Of a DNA stretch of 64,000 bases, positions 56,440 through 64,000 are shown piece by piece. The notes below the pieces were generated by a model. That model searched no databases, was not told the DNA's origin, and saw only the letters and a program-made list of their open reading frames with translations. The DNA comes from Lunularia cruciata. Its lineage: Eukaryota > Streptophyta > Marchantiopsida > Lunulariales > Lunulariaceae. Every line of letters begins with the position of its first letter. Positions within the stretch are counted from its first letter, which is position 1. The DNA lies in NCBI GenBank assembly GCA_948567375.1, contig OX419756.1:20899001-20963000 (forward strand). Direction: 5' to 3'. The position numbers were made by a program, and so were the translations under genes.

Positions 56440-59408
56440 TCAACTTATCATGGTTAATCCTATCAAATGTCTTCCTCCCAACTCCTTAACATCATAGGTG
56501 TAATTGCCCCACACCTTCTCCACTACAAAAGGTCCAAAGTACTTAGGCAAAAACTTCTTTTGCACTCTCTTGAATTGAATAGAATCAAACAACATTACCC
56601 AATCAACTTCTTTGAAAGGCTCCACCTTCTTCTTGCCTAGCCCCTTGTCATAGCTCACCTCTTGTTTACTTTGGGTTTGCTCCACTCAAACCATAGCAAC
56701 TGCTCTTGCCTCTTCCAGCTCCATGAGTTGATCATTCCTTGACTTCTCTTCATCACCTCCTTGTGCTTTCTTCAATCTCCTATGAATGCTTTGGAAGGTA
56801 GGAAGATCAAAGTAAATAGGTAAGGTAGACTCAATACCATATACCAATTGAAATGGAGAATATCTGGTGGAAGTCTTCATGGTTGTCCTATACTCTCACA
56901 AAATTGCATGAATCCTCTTGTCCTAATGATGTTTAGCTCCCTCAATTTCTGCATCTTTGTCCAACATCATGCACAAGGTCTGATTGGTTCTCTCTGCCAA
57001 GCCACCAGAATTTGGCTTATAGGATGTAGTTACCCTATGTGTGATAAAGAAATGTTGTAGTATGGCTGTAGTGATGCTTCTTGTAAACTCTCCTTATCTA
57101 TCAATAACCAACTCCAAAGAGCATCCAAACCTAGTTATAATGCGTTCATAAAGAAATCTACCTACTTCATCTTCACTCTTGTCCCTCAATGGTCTAGCCT
57201 CAACCCACTTGGTAAGGTTATCAATAACTACCACAATGTACTAATTGTTCCTTGGGGTTCTATTGAGAGGACCTACAAAATCAATTCCCCACTTCTCAAA
57301 AGGTCCTAACAATGGAATTGATCTAAGTGGTGGAGTGGATGTGGACTTTCTAGCAAAAGCTTGAAAAACATGACAATTTTTGCAATAATCAAGACAATCT
57401 TTGAAAATCCCTCTCCAATGGTAACATCCATCTAGAATTTTGAAAGTAGTCACCTTTCCTGCAAAGTGTTCTCCACACACTAAACCTTCATGAAACTCCT
57501 TTATGAGTAACAGAGACTCTTCCTTACCCACGACTCTTTGAAGTAGACCATCTACTCCTTGGTGAAAAATAATATCTTCCACCATTGTGTAAGCTCTAGG
57601 TCTTGCTGCAAGGGCCTTCCTCTCCCTAACAAGCATCCCTTTTGGATAGTTACCTCTTGTCACAAAATCCACAATCTCCTTATACTCCATTGGAACCTCT
57701 TGAGTGATTGAGATTGTCATGAGCTTCTCATCCGGGACAAAATCATCCACTGGCTCATCTCCATCACGATCGTATGCCCTAGATAACAAATCAACATTTG
57801 CATGTCTCTTTCTTGGCCTATTCTCAATGGTTAGTCATACTCAGATAAAGGTATCATCTGCCTTGCTAGTTTCCCTTCCACATTAGGCTTGTTGAAGATG
57901 CACTTCAAAGCCTTTTGATCTATGACAATTGTAGCTCTCCTTCCATCACGTAGTGTCTAAACTTCTTGAGACCAAAGATCACCGCCAACCCTTCTCTCTC
58001 TATGACAAAGTAGTTATTTTCTGCTGAAACTTTCTACCTACTAGCATAAGTTATTAGATGATCATGCCCATCTTGGTCTAATTGACTAAGAGTGCATCCT
58101 ATAGCTACATTAGAAACATCAATGTAGAGGATGAAAGTCTTATTCCAATCAGGTTTAGCAAGAATTGGAGCTACAACAAGAGATTGCTTGAGCTCCTCAA
58201 AAGCTTTGAGAGCCTCCTTGTCTTCCAAAATCACCATGTAATCTACACCCTTCTTCATGTAGATGTTCAATGCATAAGCCTTGTTGGAAAATGAGAAGAT
58301 GAACCTCCTATAGTACCCAACCATCCCCAAGAATTGGCATGACTTTGTCAAGCTTGAAGGGAATGGAAGGTCTGAGATTTTTCCTCACCTTCTTAGGATC
58401 AACTACTATTCCATCCTTGGAGATGATGTGCCCCAAAAGTAAACCTTCTTCACATCCAAAAATGCACTTCTCTAGGTTGAGTGATTCATTTGCCTCATCA
58501 AAGCATTGCAAGACCTTGATTAGGTGCTTAAAGTGCTCCTCCTTGCTCCTATAAACACAAAAGTCATCAATGAAGTCTCTCACAAATTTCCCAATGAAAG
58601 GTTCAAATACCTTATTCATGAATCATTGGAATATGGCTAGAGTGTTGTAATATGGCTGGAGCATTGCAAAACCTAAAAGGCATGACCTTAAAAGCGTTAG
58701 TTCCCCAAGGTGTGGTGAATGTGGTGAGTTGTTATGCTCAAGCACAATCTTGATTTGGTTATACACATTATAACCATCTCCAAAACTGTACTTCTCATGA
58801 CCTGCAACCTCCTCCAAGATCTCATCAATGAAGGGCAAAGGGTAACAGTCCTTCTTAGTAACAACATTAAGCTTCTTGTAATCCACACATACCCGAAGCT
58901 TGCCATTCTTTTTCTTCACAATCACAATGGGAGACACCCATTCTAAATTCTCCACCTCAAAGATAAATCCGGCCTCTTTGAGCTTATGAAACTCCTCCTT
59001 CACCACCAAAGATATTGGTGGGCTAATAGAATATTGTTGTTGGTGGACTGGTCTTGCATGTGACTCCACCTCAATCTTGTGCTCCTCCAAGGTGACTTCC
59101 TTTAGATCCTTGTAACTGAAAGCAAACACATGGATGAACTTGCAGAAAATCTCCTCAAATCTCACCTTCTCCTCCTTGGTAACATTTGGACCATACTTGA
59201 GAGTAGATAACCTCCTTTCTATCTCCTCAAGTGTCAATGGTGATTTATCTAGGTCCTTCAAAACCTCTAGCCTAGGTGAAAAATCCATAGCACACAAGGG
59301 ATACACATTTGAATCAAATTCAGATTCATCCTCTTCCATGGAAGTCTCCTCCTCTATGCTTGTGTCCATACTTGAAGCTCCTTCTTCTGAATCTGATTTC
59401 CCAATCAT
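56440..59408 (-). pseudogene. Element D: RT, RNase H and integrase
   Basis: RT: ARPVHQQQYSISPPISLVV, WVSPIVIVKKKNGKLRVCVD and CYPLPFIDEILEEVAGHEKY (58,800-59,060). A frameshift follows near 58,720, then FIDDFCVYRSKEEHF (catalytic DD intact, 58,550-58,590). RNase H: CQFLGMVGYYRRFIFSF and ILYIDVSNVAIGCTLSQ (58,034-58,351). Integrase: a zinc region with FHEGLVCGEHFAGK and CLDYCKNCHVFQ (57,340-57,520), WGIDFVGPLNRTP (57,245-57,290), a second Asp near 57,110 and GLAERTNQTL (Glu, near 56,990). The C-terminal part ends at 56,440. The LAGHEKYSF and FIDD style puts it in the Athila/Tat lineage. Only a few stops. Confidence 0.85.
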
Positions 59409-59686
59409 GAGAAGATGGTGTATCTGAATGTGAAGTGTTGGTGGTGTTAGTCACAAGAATTATGACTTTATGGTTTGATGGCCCAATCCTTCCTTTGTGT
59501 CATCGATCAGTTGTGCATGCTGCTCTCAACCATGGTCTCCTAAGAAGTAAGTCATAGCTTGAATCCTTCAAGACTTAGAAAGTCATGAGATTTTGAACTC
59601 CCATAATTGAAACTATCACCTTATCCATCACCCCTAGTGGTTGAACTTGTTGCTTGTTTGCCATGCCCACCACAAATGTTGAAGGT

Positions 59687-59989
59687 CTAGAGTGTATCAT
59701 ACCCAACTTCTTCAATCAACCTTTCTGACATGGCATTCACTGATGATCCTCTATCAACCAATGCATCCTTGATATTGTGACCATTCACTCTCACATCAAT
59801 CTTGGAAGCATATTCACATGGTGTTGGCTTGGCATCCACCACCACCATTGATATTAGAGCTTTTTCCTTCTTCTTCCTCTTGCTCCTTGTAGAACTCAAG
59901 CCACATTTAAGCTCCTTTCTCAAATTAGGATTCAAAGCAATCAATTGGCTTTTTGTGATGTTAGCCTTGTGACTACCAACACCCTCCAA
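59687..59989 (-). pseudogene. Element D protease
   Basis: A 100-codon frame ending NGHNIKDALVDRGSSVNAMS, the protease active-site region. The usual D-T/S-G reads D-R-G, so the enzyme was probably inactive. It is followed by ERLIEEVGYDTL. It lies between gag and RT, as expected. Confidence 0.72.
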
Positions 59990-60040
59990 GACATTGTAGT
60001 TCTATTGTTGCTTTCATATCAAGAATTCCTCCATCTCCAA

Positions 60041-61255
60041 CTACCTTCCTAGAGTCTTTGTTGTTGATGGTGTTGAAGTTCTTGTGCAAGTGCTCCTAGT
60101 ATGCATAGGAGTATCTTGGCTTGGAATAAATCCTTTAGAAGAGTGCACATCCTCTGCAAAATGAGCTCTCTTTTTCTCTTGTGCCAAAAGATCCAAATGA
60201 AGACCTTTGGAGTTTGAGCACTCCCCCTTCTTATACTTGCTCTCAACCACATCTATGGATGCTATCCCTTTACCTTTGTTTGGATTAGGAGCCACTTGGG
60301 CTTCACTTCCTCCCTCTTTCTTTCTATTGGTTCTCTCATAACCCCTTCCTCCATGGTAAGTGGAATTTGGGGAATTCCTTTGGATATGGCGTCTTCCTCC
60401 ACAACTAAAAGAATTCCTATCATTAAAATTCTTGGCTGGTTGGCCTCCTCTATATGGATAAATTCCATAACTCCTAGGCCCTCTCACTACATTCTGATCC
60501 ACCTCTCTCTTCTCCCATAGTTGCACTATATTGATCTTGAGATTTGCAAGTTGTTGAGTGATGGTTTGAAGTGGATCCTTTGGTAGGGGTGCAAGAACTG
60601 GAGCAACTACTACTTGTGGTGCAACCCTTTTCACCAAAGTATCAGAAGTTCCACTATACTTGTAACCTTGAGGAGGATGCACCACCTCCTTCATCACCAA
60701 ATCACTCTCATCTCTTTCCAAACTCTCCTCCATACAAATTGCAATCTTGATAGCTTCAACTTTGGAAGAAGGTTTCTCATATCTCACCTTGCTTCTAATT
60801 TGAGGTCTCAACCCTCCCACAAAATTCATGGTGAGCATGGCTCCTATGCCAATCATAGTAGTCTCCACATCATCTCCACCCTTCTTCAACACTATGTGAA
60901 ATATGGACTCTAACTTTTCTACTCTTTCCACATAGACTCTCACTTTCTCTCCATCTCCTTGCTTGAGAAAGATAACCTCACTCATCAATCTCTCATAACT
61001 CTCATCTGGAAAAAAGTTCTCAATGAGTGTTGAAGTCAAACTCTCCCAAGACTCTTCTCGCACATCTCTCCTCTCTCTCTTTTGGTATTCTGACTCATAC
61101 CATATAAGTGCTACATCCTCAAAGAAATCTGGTGATAATAAGTTCCACGCATTCTTCTTCCTCTCATTGTTTCCTATGCAAGCTCTCTTCAAGTCTCTCA
61201 CAAAGGCCTCCATATCTTTTCCATCCTTGCCAAAGAAAACTGGAAGTTTCCCCAT
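60041..61255 (-). CDS. Element D gag, intact 404-codon frame
   Basis: The longest open frame in the window. ATG at 61,255 starts MGKLPVFFGKDGKDMEAFVR, followed by the retrotransposon capsid region (DVALIWYESEYQK, LTSTLIENFFPDESYERLMS, GDGEKVRVYVERVEKLESIF, NFVGGLRPQIRSKVRYEKPS). The C-terminal third is basic and Gly/Arg/Asn-rich. The zinc knuckle is degenerate (SFSCGGRRHIQRNSPN keeps one Cys and the His). It would build the particle. Absence of stops over 1.2 kb suggests that D is younger than its neighbours. Confidence 0.85.
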   Translation of the reverse strand: MGKLPVFFGKDGKDMEAFVRDLKRACIGNNERKKNAWNLLSPDFFEDVALIWYESEYQKRERRDVREESWESLTSTLIENFFPDESYERLMSEVIFLKQGDGEKVRVYVERVEKLESIFHIVLKKGGDDVETTMIGIGAMLTMNFVGGLRPQIRSKVRYEKPSSKVEAIKIAICMEESLERDESDLVMKEVVHPPQGYKYSGTSDTLVKRVAPQVVVAPVLAPLPKDPLQTITQQLANLKINIVQLWEKREVDQNVVRGPRSYGIYPYRGGQPAKNFNDRNSFSCGGRRHIQRNSPNSTYHGGRGYERTNRKKEGGSEAQVAPNPNKGKGIASIDVVESKYKKGECSNSKGLHLDLLAQEKKRAHFAEDVHSSKGFIPSQDTPMHTRSTCTRTSTPSTTKTLGR

Positions 61256-62788
61256 CTTAACCCCTCACTATCTTTCTTTTCTCTCAATTTTTCTTTTTCT
61301 CTTTTCTTCTCCCTTACTCTATAACTAATAGAGTATATACATGACTTACACCATTTGAGAGTACTCCACCCTAGGGAACACAAAAGGTTCAGGTTGCTCC
61401 AAGATTTCTATAGCAACATCAAATCCTAGAGTGCATATTAATCAAACCCTCATGGATAGTTTATCCATAAGTTGAAAGATTATCTTCATCACTAATCTTG
61501 AGAAGTAGTTAATGAAGGTGGTAGTATTTTTTGTAGCTATACTAAGACTCTCTCCACAATCCTTCACCAAAGTCTCTAAAAGTTCTTTTACTCCAGTACA
61601 CTCATGTCCTTTTGGAAATCCTTCAACTCCACAAACCTCACACAACTCCTTGGTCTTAGATCTTCTCCCTCCCAATCTTGGTGAAGAAGGTCCACATGCA
61701 AACCCAAGTCAAGTGATCATCTCCTTTCCTTCAATCTCTTACTCTCAAAGGTCAATGGACATGAACTTGCCTTATGTCACTTCTCTCCACATAGAAAGCA
61801 CTTAGACTCACTCTTTCCTCCAAGTGGTGTAGGTTTTTAGATCCTCTCAACACTCTCTTCAAATTCTATTTAAAATTTTATTTTCCTCAAATCCAACCCT
61901 AAAATCACCTCAAAACCTTGGGGAACCTTGCATTGCCTCAATTTTCACTCTTGGTGACTTTCCATGTTCCCAAGATGTGTCTAAACACTCAAATATGCTT
62001 TTTGTGGCTCTCACACTCCTCATTCATTAGATCTAAACTCTGTAGAATTGACCCTTCCTCACAATGTCACTCAAACCTCTCAACAAGTATGTCACAGTCC
62101 TCTGAAATTTTTCCTAATTTACTATAACTCCAAGGCGTCTCTCCCTCAAAACTTTCAGATCTTTTCATCAAGCCATTTGGCCCAGGCACCTTTCTATTTA
62201 GCACATATATTTCAAATTTGGTTTGAAAACCACCCCCTTCACTTAAAATCTCATAACTCCTTGCGCAAGAATGATCTTTCTCCAATTTTTGTGTCAAAAG
62301 GTAAGATATAATGCACTTAATTTTCTTGGAAAGTTTCAAAAACATCCATTGAAAATTGAAGAGATGGCAGACTTTGTACAACTTTCCATAGAGCATGCAA
62401 GTGCAGGAATAGTTTACCCTATCCACTTACAAAAATTCTAGCTCATGCACAAAGTAGCTCTCTTAATAATTTTACGTGTGATAACTGAAAGATAATTCAA
62501 GCTATCATGTGTAGAAATTTCAAGTCTAGATCTGAAACTTTAGATTTTGCCCAAAATCACCTTAACCTCCAAAATCTGCAATCCATCTCACACAATCTCT
62601 CCAAATCCTATCATGAGTACAAGATATACAAAATCACCTCAAAAACATCATAATAAACTACAGGGTATACAAATGGTTCCAAGTTTTCTAACAGAAGTTC
62701 CCCTAAAGTTCTCTCCAAGTGAGCTTTCATAACCTCCTTCTATCTAATATAGAATTGTGCGCAAAACATCATCTTGCCTTCTAGAGAG
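61256..62788 (-). other. Leader of element D, no gene
   Basis: About 1.5 kb between the primer site and gag without a supported frame, as is common in Athila/Tat elements. Purine-rich on the minus strand just upstream of gag (61,260-61,330). Confidence 0.55.
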
Positions 62789-62810
62789 GTCCCAAAAATG
62801 GAACCAAAAA
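62789..62810 (-). other. Primer-binding site of element D
   Basis: Minus strand TTTTTGGTTCCATTTTTGGG lies 8 bp inside the LTR end at 62,819. It resembles the TTTGGCGCCGTTGCCGGGG type of Athila/Tat elements after CG-to-TG/CA decay. Confidence 0.55.
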
Positions 62811-62818
62811 TGTGAGTC

Positions 62819-63036
62819 TGCCGGTCTCTCACTCAGGATGAACCTCTGATGGCTATTATGGTAGCACAACATGGACTAAGAAGGCAAAGAACCTCAACTC
62901 CATCATACTCCTCCAAGGCTAACACTCCAAGACTCAAGATATTGCTCACTAGAGAACTCAATGAGAGAGAGATAGTCGCAAATGAAAGGATGATGAGTAC
63001 CTCCTCACCCCTAGTTTATATACTTGTGAAACTGTG
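62819..63036 (-). mobile_element. 5' LTR of element D, truncated
   Basis: 218 bp starting TGCCGGTCTCTCACTCAGG (plus) match the 3' LTR at 55,683-55,903. Similarity ends abruptly at TATACTTGTGAAA, and the remaining 470 bp of the LTR are absent. The element is therefore broken at its 5' outer end. Confidence 0.82.
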
Positions 63037-63519
63037 AATCTTTGAATCTACAAATCTGTGAATTTGTGAATCTGTAAGTTCATGAAGCAATGATTTTTGC
63101 CTTGCTTGTCACACCATTGCATATATTATAAAAGTGCAATGTAGCATTACTCATAGTATTGTTTTGTTGACTTGAGAGTAAATGTATCACTTAGGTCAAA
63201 GGCTCACAAGAGGATAGACTTGAAAGATTCCTTGGGTTAATTGTCCAGGGGTGAACCTATCTCTTAGTGAACCTACAATCACTAATCAGAATCTTGCCCA
63301 TAGTTCCTTCCCTAGCCAATTGAGAAGCCGGCTGCACAAGGATTGCCATGCTTTTTTCTCATTCTTATAGCATCTTGCACCTCCACTATGGGTTGGTCCA
63401 ACCTCCACCCAAGATTTTAGCACTATTACTAGCTAATGTGTATGTGCTCTCTACTACTCTCTACAACTTGCTTGATGTGTTTATTCTACTCCATGCCGCG
63501 AGGACATTGTTGTTTTAAG
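63037..63519. other. No gene; short CTGTGAATCT-type repeats
   Basis: 63,037-63,085 has repeated words TGTGAATCT, TTTGAATCT, TGTGAATTT. The rest has no coding signal, but could be the leader of the gag that follows. Confidence 0.5.
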
Positions 63520-64000
63520 TCTAGAGGAAGAATTACCTCTCAATTCTATAAGCAAGGCTATTTTCAATCCAAGGGAAGCATTGCATCCCATATCTACAAG
63601 TAATTTTGCTAAATTGCAAAGAAGACCTTTCATAGCAAGCACTTATGCCCGAGAAAACCCATTTGCACCAGTTCTACAATCTACAACTACACTAGCCTCT
63701 CCTTGGGTAACAATACCTTTATCAATTCTAGGATTCATGCAAATATTTTTCAATGGAATCAACCTTAGGTGGAGGAAAAAATTGTATACCTCCTAAAATA
63801 ATAATGTTCATCGAGCAAGAGGACTTTGAATCATTCATAAAAAAATTTAAGAATGATTGTATGGCACAAAATATTTTGGATGATATTGCCATGGCACAAC
63901 AAATTAGTCAATGTTTCATTGGTGTTATGCAACAATGGTTTAGTGGCCTAACCCTTGCCATGAGGACAAGTTACATGTTGATATGACTTGAAGGATCTTA
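63520..64000 (+). pseudogene. gag of another gypsy element, entering from the right edge
   Basis: Plus-strand frames read FAKLQRRPFIASTYAREN (63,600-63,660), then after a shift PKIIMFIEQEDFESFIKKFK, NDCMAQNILDDIAMAQQISQ and CFIGVMQQWFSGLTLAMRTS (63,790-63,975). The pattern (F-x-G/E-x-D-x-x-x-F-x-x-x-F then QQW) is that of a retrotransposon gag capsid N-terminus. It differs from the D and family A gags. It is cut by the window end. Confidence 0.68.

Overview
This looks like nuclear DNA of a land plant with a large, repeat-rich genome. A gymnosperm is my best guess, but nothing in the window fixes the species. There are no bacterial operons, no rRNA or tRNA genes and no convincing intact host gene. 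Almost everything recognisable is transposon-derived: Ty3/gypsy elements of at least four families, one Ty1/copia element, LINE remnants with a hairpin-rich 3' tail, two PIF/Harbinger-type transposase remnants and a solo LTR. Most coding regions carry stops and frameshifts, and CG-poor, TG/CA-rich decay fits methylated, silenced repeats.

Layout. 1-3,470: family A gypsy element on the minus strand, internally deleted, with a solo LTR (2,317-3,073) inside its 5' LTR. 3,480-5,980: minus-strand remnant of an unrecognised acidic, coiled-coil protein. 7,829-9,105: PIF/Harbinger transposase with a putative intron. 9,161-9,915: local tandem repeats. 10,000-23,900: comparatively TE-poor DNA holding a decayed copia element and several LINE tails. 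23,930-24,480: second Harbinger-like transposase. 26,484-29,805: family A element with a chromodomain. 30,330-33,441: LINE remnant, truncated LTR and another gypsy fragment. 33,442-55,682: a third family A element, split by a 17-kb minus-strand gypsy element (about 34,331-51,566), which is itself split by a 7.7-kb insertion (37,803-45,488) flanked by a 4-bp duplication. 55,683-63,036: Athila/Tat-like gypsy element on the minus strand with an intact 404-codon gag frame. 63,520-64,000: start of another plus-strand gag.

The most interesting object is the 17-kb minus-strand element. Between protease and reverse transcriptase it carries a decayed cytosine-5 DNA methyltransferase-like domain (ELFGGIST, GWPCQGH, a degenerate ENV motif and a LGQAMDVN motif, in order). 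Behind its integrase it carries a complete C4HC3 PHD finger. The inferred order is gag - protease - DNA methyltransferase - RT - RNase H - integrase - PHD. Such an element could have written a DNA mark and read a chromatin mark. This copy is dead (stops, frameshifts, lost catalytic residues), but it documents the architecture.

A second notable signal is in family A: its LTRs contain perfect three-unit heat-shock elements upstream of a TATA box, suggesting a heat-inducible promoter. All coordinates come from reading by eye; edges of decayed coding regions are approximate.
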